A stretch of DNA of 64,000 bases, taken from NCBI GenBank assembly GCA_016858145.1, contig JAEHOE010000045.1, forward strand, positions 682,001-746,000, read 5' to 3'. Below the pieces are notes generated by a model that saw nothing but the letters and a program-made list of their open reading frames with translations, did no database searches and was not told the origin of the DNA. Numbering within the stretch: the stretch's first letter is position 1; each line of letters starts with the position of its first letter. The stretch is from Edaphochlamys debaryana. Its lineage: Eukaryota > Chlorophyta > Chlorophyceae > Chlamydomonadales. A program made the position numbers and the translations under genes. Of this stretch, positions 1 to 10,796 are shown one piece after another.

Positions 1-376
1 ATGGGAGACGGGGATGGGGTGACGCCAACAGCAGGGCCAGCAGAGTGCAATCCCAGCCTAAGCACGACTGGCGAGGTTCGACCCGGGGAGGTGGGGGCAT
101 GGGGTGGTGGTGGGGGGGGGCGCGTGACAGGCAAGGCGGCGTGACCGACACCCTGCAGAGCCTGAGCAGCGAGTGCGCGACAACGTCAGGAACTGTCCGG
201 GAGGCAACTACCTTCATGCCCCGGAGAGAGGAGGCAGGGAGAATGTACACGGCCGCTGGCCAGCACAGCCAAGCACACTCTGGCTTTTGCGGGGGGATGG
301 CGCGGGGAACCCTGACAACAGGGGCCCGTGTAGCAAGATCGAAGTTCAGCCACTGTCAGGCATGCACTGCCCAGGC
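1..376. other. No recognisable gene
   Basis: I see no convincing coding exon, RNA gene or repeat in this stretch. It abuts the break point at about 377 where the inverted copy of the LHC copy 3 5' end stops. Confidence 0.5.
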
Positions 377-845
377 ACCAGAGCGAGCGAGAACGGCCAT
401 TTTCACGGGGTGTGGCTGGAGTGAACCTGTACAGTCAAGTACCAAGGTTAAGCAGGCCAGCGCGCAAGAGCTGGCTATGTCCCAACCGAGAGATGGAGCG
501 AATCCAGATGTTGTACGGCACCGGTCCAGAATGCATTGCGAAATACTCTGGCTCCGGTCCCCGCGTCCCACTGCAGCTACGTCAGGTAGTCGTTGACGTG
601 CCTGCCTACGGTAGTCAATTTCCGACAGACGGCACCCTGTGCGCACTACCGAGCTCCGAAGGCTGCGCATGTGCCCTTTCGCTGGTGCACCCTTTCCTAC
701 GCCCCGCAACCAAGCGCTATGGCAATTCTGCGTCGGCCAACATAATGCGACGCCAGTCACCGCGGCACTACGCCCCGTTGTCTATAATAACCAAGCGCTA
801 CGCTTCGTTGATGTCTTCTACGTCTTGCACATCAAATTGCTACCG
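377..845 (-). pseudogene. Truncated inverted copy of the LHC copy 3 promoter and first eight codons
   Basis: Read on the minus strand, this stretch matches about 11,300-11,683, the promoter, 5' UTR and start of LHC copy 3, with scattered substitutions and small indels. The ATG at 400-398 is kept and is followed by codons for MAVLARSG. Similarity then stops at about 377, and no further LHC exon follows to the left. It is therefore a broken duplicate carrying a promoter and transit-peptide start but no LHC body. Whether the promoter fragment is still active cannot be told from sequence. Confidence 0.8.
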
Positions 846-1016
846 GTAGTTGCACAGGGGGAATCCAGATGCGGCACCTTTCTACCCATACGACAGGCAT
901 ACGAATCCCCATGTACGAGCAGGCAGGGCTGCAGGTCCTGTAACGAGCTGCGCGGGGTTGCTGGCTGTGCTGTGGAGGCCAGGCGCTAGGAAGGATTAGA
1001 AGGTTGGGGACAGCCA
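846..1016. other. Junction between the LHC3-like fragment and the inverted repeat
   Basis: A short stretch that matches neither the LHC copy 3 promoter nor the right arm of the inverted repeat. No gene is visible. Confidence 0.4.
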
Positions 1017-1358
1017 AGGGATACCCATGGGCCCTGGTCATATCATGCCTTCCGCTAGGGCGCCAATGCGTAGCTGCTCGGGCCTGGCGCCATCCCGGCT
1101 TCATCGTGCTGGGGGCGTCTCACCATACCACAGCCCACCACTGAAGTAGCTGTGGTGGGGGGACGCGCTTTGCAGGGCGCCATCAGGACAGATGAGGTTG
1201 GTCCAGCAAGGTCAGCCCGCAAGCGCTACCTCACATGATCCCTCCGCGCATCACTGCTTGCTGCTGTCCTACCTTTGCCTTTGGGCCGTCATCCTCAAGG
1301 CTGGGGCTGAGACTCCGGCCGGGGCCGGTGGGCAAGTCCACACATCAGAGCGCAAGCC

Positions 1359-1363
1359 TTACA
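1359..1363 (-). terminator. Candidate polyadenylation signal of LHC copy 1
   Basis: TGTAA on the minus strand, the usual volvocine polyadenylation signal, about 350 nt after the stop codon. The mirror element in the other arm is at 6345-6349. A second TGTAA lies only about 11 nt past the stop, which would give an unusually short 3' UTR. Confidence 0.45.
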
Positions 1364-1713
1364 CGGAGTGCCCGCGTGCCGCACAGGAAACGAACACGCG
1401 CACACCCGCTTCCGAGCCGCTGGCACCGGAGATTAGCCCTCCCTCTCCAAGCAACGATCCGCCTACATCATGCACCTTGTTGCACACACTTCACGCCCAG
1501 CATCAAAGAGAAAAATCATCCGGCAATTACCGGAACCTACAGGGTGTCTATCAGGGGGTTGTACATGTGGGGTGCGCGGCACCCAACGCCCTGCTCGTAC
1601 ATTCGGGCGGGCCACCTAGGGCACCAGCCGTATTCCTATATTCACAGAGACACTTCTTCCATTCTCAGTTCACCCCCCAGCTCTAAGCAACGCTGCAGTT
1701 ACACGCCAAGGCT

Positions 1714-3130
1714 TTACGCGGTGGGGGTGAACTTGGTGGCGAACGCGAAGGCGTTGTTCACGGTGGGGTTGGCCAGGTGGTCGTCCAGGTTGGCCAGGGG
1801 GCCCTTGCCGGTCACGATGGCCTGGACGAAGAAGCCGAACATCGAGAACATGGCCAGGCGGCCGTTCTTGATCTCCTTCACCTTGAGCTCGGCCAGGGTC
1901 TCGGGGTCAGCAGCCAGGCCGAGGGGGTCGAACGACTCGCCGGGGTACAGGGGGTCCAGGCCCTCACCAGCGGGGCCGCCGTTCACACGGTAGCCCTCAA
2001 TGGTGCCCATCAGGATCACCTGTGGAGAAGAACAGGAGCGAAGGCGAAAAAACGGAAGTCAGCACCTGTACACGGCCGGGCGAGGAGGTTGCAGGGCCCA
2101 AGGAAGCCAGCAAGACAGCCCGCACGCCCCCGCCTGCCCCCCTTGCCCGCCTGCCGACCTGGATGGCCAGGGTCGCCACGATGTTGGAGGCGTGGATCAG
2201 CGAGGGGCTGCCCAGGTAGTTCAGGCCGCCGTCAGAGAAGATTTGGGCACCGGCCTTGAACCACACGGCCTCGCCGAACGAGGTGCCGTTCTTGGCCAGG
2301 AACTCGGGGAAGATGCAGCCCAGGGCGCCGAGCATGGCCCAGCGGGCGTGGATCACCTCAAGCTCGCGGTAGCGCTTGAAGGTCTCCGGGTCAGCCGACA
2401 GACCGGCGGTGTCCCAGCCGTAGTCACCAGCGAACTCGCCGGTCAGGTAGGGGGGAGGGGAGGTGAAGGGGCCTGCAAGGTGGAGGAGGGGGAACCGCGA
2501 GGCGGGGGAGGGGGGTCAGGTCTCTGCACCAGGCCACACAGGACAAGGGGCTACTAAGAAGAGTCACGGCTGCTGGCTAAGGCGCCCTATTAGCGTGCCC
2601 AGCTTTGCTCTCCAAACACGCCAGCAAAAAGCCCGGCGAGAAACAGAAAGTGCGTCGCATCACAGCGACTGAAGTCGGTCGCCTTTGCGTGGCCATCAAG
2701 CATCAGCCCCAGCCCTTCCACTTGAAAGTCTCCGAATGCATCATGATCCCAGCTCCTGCTGGGGAGCGGGCCAGCGCCAAGCCCTAGAGGCCCGCCCGTC
2801 TAACTGCCATCAGGCCGCGTGTCGGAGCGCTGGCTCACCCAGGAAGGTGGCGCGGTCGGGGCCATACCAAGCGCTGTCGGCAGACGACTTCTTGGCGGGC
2901 TTGGCGGCCTGCAGCGCGGGAGCGAGCGCGTCACATGCGGAAGATCGGCAAGCAGAAAAGCGCGACTTGCTCGCCTGCGCCCTCAGCCCGCGCCATCGCA
3001 TGCGCTATCACCCACTCACCGTCTTCTTGGCCGGGGCAGCCTTGGAGACGGTGCCCTTCTTGGGAGCCGGCTTGCCCTTGGCAGAGGCCGCGGACACCTG
3101 GAGAGCCTTGCGGGACAGAGTGAAGGCCAT
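1714..3130 (-). CDS. LHCBM: LHCII major light-harvesting chlorophyll a/b protein, copy 1
   Basis: Four exons: 3020-3130, 2839-2908, 2159-2472 and 1714-2019; 266 residues. It binds chlorophylls a/b and carotenoids in the thylakoid membrane as part of trimeric LHCII, the main photosystem II antenna. Exon 1 encodes a Lys/Ala/Ser-rich chloroplast transit peptide starting [11 protein letters not shown]. The mature N-terminus carries the trimerisation motif WYGPDR. Helix B follows with its [12 protein letters not shown] chlorophyll-ligand motif, then the middle helix, and helix A with [15 protein letters not shown]. The C-terminus ATKFTPTA is typical of LHCBM1/3-type proteins. It is transcribed divergently from copy 2 and nearly identical to it in protein. 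It differs from copies 2 and 3 at synonymous sites and in intron 3. Confidence 0.95.
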
Positions 3131-3467
3131 TGTGACGATTGAGTGGACAGTGGCTGTTGTGACCGGCAAAGTCTGCTTTCTGCAAGCAGCAAGTCGACTT
3201 TTGTAGCGCGAATCCCCAAATCTGTACGGCCGTCATGGACGAGAGGCATGCTCCTGGGCGTTCCCCGCGAGGCCTGTCGTGTTCTGGAGGGTCGTAGCAC
3301 ACATGCTTTTGAGTAGCAGGACTCGCGCGCGCGCGGCGACCCCAGGCCGAGGTCGCTTCCGACGCATGCGTTGCGCGAGCGACGCGCTGGCTGCAGCGAA
3401 CACTCGCCCGGAACACCCTGCGCTGTCGTTGGCCTCATGCACTATTTGTGAGGAAGCACGGCAGCTG
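3131..3467 (-). promoter_or_regulatory. Promoter and 5' UTR of LHC copy 1
   Basis: The inverted-repeat part upstream of the copy 1 ATG, mirrored by 4241-4577 ahead of copy 2. Conservation of the whole stretch in both arms means the two genes carry essentially the same proximal promoter. No single canonical TATA box is obvious. Confidence 0.5.
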
Positions 3468-4240
3468 GGATGTGCGATGGCAGGCCGTGCCATGTCCGGC
3501 GCGGATGGCGAGGGATGGCGGGGAACTTCGGGTTTCTGGCAGGTCGAACTAAAGCTCGACGTTTCCCTTTTCCACCCCGTCGATGCCGTTCACGGACTGG
3601 GGCGGTTGTCCGCTTGCACAGCTTGCACTATGCCTGCGTGACTTAAGGCCGAGATTGTTGGGGCAACAGTCATGCGGGTTGCAACCCCGACCGCTCGGCG
3701 GGCCGGGCTCTGCCTATGCCTCGAAGGTATTCTGAGCAGCGACCTGAATGGCACGGTCCGGTTCTTAGGGTTCCCGCTTCCCGGGTAATGCCATTGACAC
3801 GCAGCGGGCATGGAAACGTGGACCCTGTGCGTCGTGATGCGTAAGCTGCAGCACTCTGCATACATGTATCTTGCCGATTGAAGAGCGCGACAAGAGCCGC
3901 GTACTATGTCGGTGGAATTGGGCACGATTCGTGGCGGCCACGCGCCCACGCGTCCCGCCGACCCGCTCGCGCTGCTCCGAAGCGATTCGGTGCAAGTGTC
4001 ATCGCGAAACATCTTGTCTCATCATCGCAAAGTTTGCCGACCAGGTCGTTGGCGGTTGCAAAGCGACGTCCAGGTTGGTTATACTTTCGTTCACGCACTG
4101 ACACGCAGCACGACGAGTGCTCCCTTTCCCCGCCGATATGACAGCGCGCATGATATGTCCCCCGAGTGAAACCCCCGGCGCGCGACTTTTTCCGCCTGGG
4201 GCCCCGACCGTGTCGGCGATGGCACGGTCGTGCCCCGTCT
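3468..4240. other. Unique spacer at the centre of the inverted repeat
   Basis: 773 bp between the two arms, lying between two divergent LHC promoters. It is not itself repeated in the window. No convincing exon or RNA gene is visible. It could hold shared upstream control elements, but that is inferred only from position. Confidence 0.6.
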
Positions 4241-4577
4241 CAGCTGCCGTGCTTCCTCACAAATAGTGCATGAGGCCAACGACAGCGCAGGGTGTTCCGG
4301 GCGAGTGTTCGCTGCAGCCAGCGCGTCGCTCGCGCAACGCATGCGTCGGAAGCGACCTCGGCCTGGGGTCGCCGCGCGCGCGCGAGTCCTGCTACTCAAA
4401 AGCATGTGTGCTACGACCCTCCAGAACACGACAGGCCTCGCGGGGAACGCCCAGGAGCATGCCTCTCGTCCATGACGGCCGTACAGATTTGGGGATTCGC
4501 GCTACAAAAGTCGACTTGCTGCTTGCAGAAAGCAGACTTTGCCGGTCACAACAGCCACTGTCCACTCAATCGTCACA
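4241..4577 (+). promoter_or_regulatory. Promoter and 5' UTR of LHC copy 2
   Basis: Mirror image of 3131-3467. A weak TATA-like CTACAAAAG lies about 75 nt before the ATG and is also present in the other arm. Confidence 0.5.
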
Positions 4578-5986
4578 ATGGCCTTCACTCTGTCCCGCAA
4601 GGCTCTCCAGGTGTCCGCGGCCTCTGCCAAGGGCAAGCCGGCTCCCAAGAAGGGCACCGTCTCCAAGGCTGCCCCGGCCAAGAAGACGGTGAGTGGGTGA
4701 TAGCGCATGCGATGGCGCGGGCTGAGGGCGCAGGCGAGCAAGTCGCGCTTTTCTGCTTGCCGATCTTCCGCATGTGACGCGCTCGCTCCCGCGCTGCAGG
4801 CCGCCAAGCCCGCCAAGAAGTCGTCTGCCGACAGCGCTTGGTATGGCCCCGACCGCGCCACCTTCCTGGGTGAGCCAGCGCTCCGACACGCGGCCTGATG
4901 GCAGTTAGACGGGCGGGCCTCTAGGGCTTGGCGCTGGCCCGCTCCCCAGCAGGAGCTGGGATCATGATGCATTCGGAGACTTTCAAGTGGAAGGGCTGGG
5001 GCTGATGCTTGATGGCCACGCAAAGGCGACCGACTTCAGTCGCTGTGATGCGACGCACTTTCTGTTTCTCGCCGGGCTTTTTGCTGGCGTGTTTGGAGAG
5101 CAAAGCTGGGCACCCTAATAGGGCGCCTTAGCCAGCAGCCGTGACTCTTCTTAGTAGCCCCTTCTCCTGTGTGGCCTGGTGCAGAGACCTGACCCCCCTC
5201 CCCCGCCTCGCGGTTCCCCCTCCTCCACCTTGCAGGCCCCTTCACCTCCCCTCCCCCCTACCTGACCGGCGAGTTCGCTGGTGACTACGGCTGGGACACC
5301 GCCGGTCTGTCGGCTGACCCGGAGACCTTCAAGCGCTACCGCGAGCTTGAGGTGATCCACGCCCGCTGGGCCATGCTCGGCGCCCTGGGCTGCATATTCC
5401 CCGAGTTCCTGGCCAAGAACGGCACCTCGTTCGGCGAGGCCGTGTGGTTCAAGGCCGGTGCCCAGATCTTCTCTGACGGCGGCCTGAACTACCTGGGCAG
5501 CCCCTCGCTGATCCACGCCTCTAACATCGTGGCGACCCTGGCCATCCAGGTCGGCAGGCGGGCAAGGGGGGCAGGCGGGGGCTATCTTAATGGCGTCCTT
5601 GGGCCCTGGAACCTCCTCGTCCGACTGTGTACAGGTGCTGACTTCCGTTTTTTCGCCTTCGCTCCTGTTCTTCTCCACAGGTGATCCTGATGGGCACCAT
5701 TGAGGGCTACCGTGTGAACGGCGGCCCCGCTGGTGAGGGCCTGGACCCCCTGTACCCCGGCGAGTCGTTCGACCCCCTCGGCCTGGCTGCTGACCCCGAG
5801 ACCCTGGCCGAGCTTAAGGTGAAGGAGATCAAGAACGGCCGCCTGGCCATGTTCTCGATGTTCGGCTTCTTCGTCCAGGCCATCGTGACCGGCAAGGGCC
5901 CCCTGGCCAACCTGGACGACCACCTGGCCAACCCCACCGTGAACAACGCCTTCGCGTTCGCCACCAAGTTCACCCCCACCGCGTAA
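4578..5986 (+). CDS. LHCBM: LHCII major light-harvesting chlorophyll a/b protein, copy 2
   Basis: Exons 4578-4688, 4800-4869, 5236-5549 and 5681-5986; 266 residues. It has the same protein architecture and role as copy 1: transit peptide, WYGPDR trimerisation motif, and three transmembrane helices with the conserved Glu/Arg and His/Asn pigment ligands. The gene is a mosaic. From the promoter to codon CTT at 5345-5347 it matches copy 1. From the rare ATA codon at 5394 through intron 3 (131 nt) to CTT AAG at about 5815 it matches copy 3. Its 3' UTR matches copy 1 again. This pattern points to gene conversion between copies 2 and 3. Confidence 0.96.
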
Positions 5987-7085
5987 AGCCTTGGCGTGTA
6001 ACTGCAGCGTTGCTTAGAGCTGGGGGGTGAACTGAGAAGAGAAGAAGTGTCTCTGTGAATATAGGAATAAGGCCGGTGCTCTAGGTGGCCCGCCCGAATG
6101 TACGAGCAGGGCGTTGGGTGCCGCGCACCCCACATGTACAACTCCCTGATAGACACCCTGTAGGGTAGATTCCGGTAATTGCCGGGTCATTTTTCCCTGA
6201 TGCTGAGAGGGCGTGCAAGTGTTTGTGGCAAGGTGCATGGTGTAGGCGGATCGTTGCTTGGAGAGGGAGGGCTAATCTCCGGTGCCAGCGGCTCGGAAGC
6301 GGGTGTGCGCGTGTTCGTTTCCTGTGCGGCACGCGGGCACTCCGTGTAAGGCTTGCGCTCTGATGTGTGGACTTGCCCACCGGCCCCGGCCGGAGTCTCA
6401 GCCCCAGTCTTGAGGATGACGGGCCAAACGGCAAAGGTAGGAACAGCAGCAAGCAGTGATGCGCGGAGGGATCATGTGAGGTAGCACTTGATAGCGGACC
6501 TTGCTGACCAGCCTCATCTGTCCTGAAGACGCCCTGCAAAGCGCGTCCCCCCTCTGTTGCTGCTCCAGTGGTGGGTTTCTGTGCTCGCAGGGGCCGTGCA
6601 GCGTAGTCCGGACGACGACGGGGGATGCAGCTGAACGCGTCGGTGTAGCCGCTGCCGCAACGCGAGAGAAGAAGGCGGGGTGCCAGCAATGCGCATCGCC
6701 GAGGCAGGGGCTAACCTAGGGGCAGCCGCGCGCGCAAACGGTACTTTCCTGGCTCCTGGTGTCGAGGCCCCCGGTGTTGTGCGAATGTGCGTGCAGGCGG
6801 CCGCCAGTCCCGCTATAAGAGCACGTTGGCCCACCTGTGATCAAAGTGAAGCGCAGCGTCGAGTCAGCCTGTGGTGCTGCTAATGGTAATAGTGCGGTGC
6901 GTGTGCAGTGCGAACCGGGGGAAAGAGTCAGTTTCTCCAGTGGTGGGCTGCAGTGTGGTGGGACACCTGAGACCTGCCTGCCCCGGCACAGTGAAGCCGG
7001 GCTGGCGCCAGGCCCGAGCAGCTACGCATGGGCGCCCTAGCGGAAGGCATGACATGACCAGGGCCCATGGGCATCCCTTGGCTTG
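5987..7085 (+). other. 3' UTR and flank of LHC copy 2
   Basis: The 3' region is mirrored by 1017-1713 apart from the insertion at about 6563-6955. No additional gene is evident. The transcript probably ends near the TGTAA at 6345-6349. Confidence 0.5.
6345..6349 (+). terminator. Candidate polyadenylation signal of LHC copy 2
   Basis: TGTAA about 360 nt after the stop codon, conserved in the left arm at 1359-1363. Another TGTAA at 5997-6001 lies 11 nt past the stop. Confidence 0.45.
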
Positions 7086-9484
7086 AGGGATGAAAAGCAA
7101 TAGCGCAGAGCTGGACATCAAGATGAGCTCCAGCAGCATGCTGCGGCGCATCGAGGGACTGTGTCAAGGAGCAAGTGGCAACAAGCCGCACCGTATAGGT
7201 GAAGCAGCCGCGCACGAGACGGGCATGTCGACACCCTGAGCTGCAAGGACCCCCGTGAGGGTGGAAATGAAAGTGCTGAAGCGCAGCCTCAAGTGCACTG
7301 GCTGCGGTGGGGACACATGGTGAGGACAGGGGTGGCGAGCCGGGGGCGACGAAAGGCCGTCCGGCTCAGAGTCACGAGACTTACCGCGACTTACCCACAC
7401 TCACCATGTAGCGGTGTCGGACCGGTGCCCAGCGAGGAAGGTGGAGGGTTGCCGCCATCGCCCGAGCCCGAGCCCGAGCCCACGCCCCACGGAGCCGAAC
7501 CTGGGGGTTGAGATGGTGTTGTCCGAGACAAGGAAGAGAAGAACTTCAGTACGGGGTCATGCGGACGGGCGAGCAGCGGGCGGGCGAGGCATGGCGCTAT
7601 CCTAGCAGCTGGGGGGTAGAGGGGATCAGCACAAACGGCTGGCAGGACAATCTTCGAGTTCAGCCTCAGCATACTTAGCCTGAGGCTTATGGCAGAATCC
7701 GCGCTAAGCAGCCCTCAATAGGAAGCTCTCCGCATCAGCCCTACAATATTGCATCAGCCCTAGGGTGTTGCGTATCCTCATGGCACCCAATGGACTGTGC
7801 TTCCCCTTCGCGGAGCTCCAACGCTGAGCTCTGCAGACTGCAGACCGTGGGCTGCGCGGGGGTAAGGTCTGCCCCCAGAGCCGCGGTGGAGGAACACCAG
7901 TTTGCCTCCATCTCGATCTAGCTGGGATTACGTCAGGCTCTTATCACGAAGCCAGGCGCCCTGCCGTGGCGCCGTCTGCCGGGCCTTGGGAAGAGAGAAT
8001 GATGGACAGATCTCTGCACTGGCTGGGCCCCTGCACCCTAGGCTTCGCAGCCGCACTAAGCTCCCTTGGCTGCCTCCCTCCTCAGACCCCTCGCTTGCTG
8101 CGGGCCTCCTGTACATCATTGCTGTATAGCACAGCGAATGCTGCATGCAGTTCGCCGCTGCGGCTCAGTCTGGGCCCTGCAGCCCTGCCTTTAGAGCCCC
8201 GTCTGGCCCCTTTGGTTCCCCGGGCCGTACCCTCGCACACTCCTGTTTCAAGCCCCCTCATTCCGCTTTTGAGGGGTGACTTCCTGTGAGTGCCGTGGCT
8301 GCATCCCTCGTCCGTGGCACAGCAAGCCCTCGGGTGCACCAGGTCTCCAAGCCAGGCCCGCCATCCACCCTTGGCCGACTGTTTATGCCCCTGCGCCGTA
8401 GCCGCCGTTTCTTATTGCCCCTGCGCCGTGCACCCTTTCCCCAGGGGGGGGGGGGGTAAAAACATTAGGTTCATACACCACCCCACAAAAGTTCCGACCC
8501 CCCCCGAGACCCCCACCCCCCCCCTTGCCGTACACTGCACACACTGCCGTACATGGCCATAATGTAACCCATTTTCCTCGACTTTTGTGCCAATCGGCTG
8601 CGCTTCGTGTGCGCTACTGCCTTGCGCGTGAACCGGAAGCGTCGATGAGGCTTGGGTCCTGTCCATTGACCATCCCCGCGTCCATGGACCACTCTCCGGT
8701 ACCTTGCATCCGCGCTATTCATGCCCTAGGCCTCCTATATGATGAGTTACGGTCATGATAGTACACCCAGACGCCTAGCAGCGGTGGCAGTGCCGGTCGT
8801 GACGTGTCCCACGCGCGGACATGCCGACATGTGGCACCCGCAGCCACCCTTCGACCACCATCCCTATGGTCTGTGGTGCTCAGGCACACCCACGGTTCAG
8901 CCTCTCCTTGATACCACGCATTTACGCAAGGAAAGGGCCCTTGGGCTGCGTCAGACCGCTGTGACAAAAGTTCGGACGGGCGCTGTACAAAAGTTCGGGA
9001 CCCCCCTCCCCCCCCCCCCTCCCCCCCCCCAACTTTGAGGGCTCATAACTTTTTTCCTAGAACCTCGATTTTCATTCTGAAAGCGGATTTGGGCTCCCCT
9101 TGTCGAGCTCTCCAAAGTTAAAACGTGGTGTATTTTTTTACACTTCCTGGCCCCCCCCTGCTTTCCCAATGCTGTCGAGGATCTGCACACCCAGTGCATT
9201 GCACGAGTTGCCCTCGGAGTTGCCTGCCAGGCAGGGGACCACACACATGCGGCAAGCAAGAGAGTAACCTCAGCGAGCTTCGCAACGCACGGTGGCTGGC
9301 TTGGTGCATGCGATATACGAACGCAGCTGAGGCAGGCAGACGGGCAGGGGCAGAGAGAGAGTCTTGCGTACGATTGCTGCGTGTAGGTGGAGGCACACAT
9401 GAACACGCAGGCCACATGACCCCGTGGGGGCGCGGGTTGTATGGTGGTTGACATGCAGCAGGCAGGAGGGTGCCGCTCTCTCAC
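7086..9484. other. Gene-poor stretch with poly-C tracts and short dispersed repeats
   Basis: No coding exon here can be supported with consistent splice phases. The 10-mer ACAAAAGTTC occurs at about 8477, 8965 and 8988. Two copies are followed directly by long C runs (8494-8524, about 9000-9033). An A/T-richer block at about 9034-9140 is unlike its surroundings. The arrangement looks like the edge of an interspersed repeat, but I cannot assign it to a family. Confidence 0.35.
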
Positions 9485-10796
9485 CGGCGCGTCCCCAACC
9501 CCATACCGGTAAGCGCTCAGAGCGGAAGCCAAGAACCTCTGCACACACGAGCCCCGTGCAACGTTCCTAAGCCACACCACGAGCATCGCTTCGCATTCCC
9601 CTGGCACCTGGCGGGTCGGCGTCGACAGCCCACCCAAGGAGCGCAGCCCGGCACGCCGCATTTGAGACCGCGTGGACATAGAACTGCGATTCACGACGCG
9701 AAAAAGGGTGCCCAACGGTAGTAGTGCACTCAAGCAGGCCAGGCACTGTACCTAAGGAGCTAAAGTGCTTCACGTGCGACGGTTGGCCAGGCAGAAGTGC
9801 GCATGGCACCCTGACCCTGCCCCGGCCTTGGACCCTAATAGCCAAACTACGCAGACCCCCCTGGTCGTTCACGACACCTTACGGGTCCAAGGGCTCAGTC
9901 ATGTTACCTGTTCTGGGCGCTGGCTGGGCCATCCCAATAGTGTTCGTCAGAGCCCTGAAGCACACGAAGCAGCTCACTGCGAGCGGCGGGCGCAACGCCG
10001 GCACAGGCCAGCAACGCGAGGTACTCCACGCGCAGCTCGACCGGCACGAAGTTGAGCTGGCAAGGAAGGTCTCAGTAAGGCGGCGTCAAGAGACGCCTGT
10101 CATTTGGTGATCTGAGAGCCGCATGAGCAATGCCTGAGGGCAATGCCGTGGGTTGCTTGGTTGCGGAGGAGCGGCCGGCGATTGAGGCAAAGTGGAAGGC
10201 GTGGGCGGACGAGGCGACAGCAGTGGGCCTTTGGTAGCCCTCGGCGGTTGCGGGGCTGGTTGCGGGGAAAATACTGGATTCTGGAGCGAAAGAGCTTTCG
10301 TGATGCTGTGCCCTTCAGCACCCGTAACACAGCGCTGCATCATCCCCGCGGCTTGGCCGCATAAGCATTGTATCCTCACGCCCTGAGACTTAGGGCGAGC
10401 CAGCGGTCGTGGTTGTATGCAGACTTCGGCTGTGAGGGAGCGGGGCCGGGGGGTGAAGGGAAAGGGGAGATCCCCCGGAAGGGGGACAAGGGCAACTCCG
10501 AGCACAGCACTCAACAGCACAGACCCGCAGAGGGCGACAACACAGATGCCGCAACAGGGAAGCCACGCCCTGGCGACGCCCCGATTCAGCCGCAAGGTCT
10601 TGGGCGTGTAGTCGTTCGGAAGGCCCTGCAGCCAGATCAGCGGAGCACACGCATATTGAATACGCTCGTACCTCACCAGAAGCTCGCCCCAGGCCTCCCC
10701 AGTGCCCCCGACGGAGCGTGCACCCAGTGACTCAGGCAGCTGGACAGCTGTCGTCTGCTGATCTGCTCCGAATGCTACGGTGCCCGAACTTAGCCT
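9485..10796 (-). CDS. Unrecognised protein, spliced exons of a gene or decaying gene
   Basis: I do not recognise this protein. Minus-strand exons fit together in phase: an open block at about 10,380-10,796 ending at a GTGAGG donor, then 9908-10056, 9752-9810 (or 9816) and 9485-9600. Introns are 323, 91-97 and 151 nt with canonical GT/AG ends. Readable fragments include RYERIQYACAPLIWLQGLP, LNFVPVELRVEYLALLACAG and ECEAMLVVWLRNVARG. They have amphipathic, protein-like composition, unlike shadow frames. The upstream frame runs into TGA at 10,799-10,797 and TAG at 10,958-10,956, yet coding-like text (CIEFALELHAGWDGD) continues beyond in the same frame. No start or terminal stop was identified. 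It could be the 3' part of a live gene or a pseudogene with nonsense mutations. Confidence 0.4.

Larger units (their letters stand above)
1017..3467. repeat. Left arm of a large inverted repeat carrying LHC copy 1
   Basis: The reverse complement of this interval recurs at 4241-7085. It covers the LHC promoter, all four exons and introns, the 3' UTR and about 500 bp of flank. Exons 1-2 and introns 1-2 are the same length in both arms (introns 111 and 366 nt). Intron 3 differs (139 nt here, 131 nt in the right arm). The outer 1017-1145 piece matches 6960-7085, so the right arm holds about 390 bp missing here. The inner edge is sharp at 3467. Confidence 0.9.
4241..7085. repeat. Right arm of the large inverted repeat carrying LHC copy 2
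   Basis: Inverted counterpart of 1017-3467. It is collinear up to about 6562, then interrupted by about 390 bp with no counterpart in the left arm (about 6563-6955), and resumes at 6960-7085. The extra segment includes a TATAAGA at about 6823 but no recognisable gene. Confidence 0.9.

Noticed and set aside
3468..4240. Open frames on both strands in the inverted-repeat spacer
   Set aside because: No splice-consistent model or recognisable protein text.
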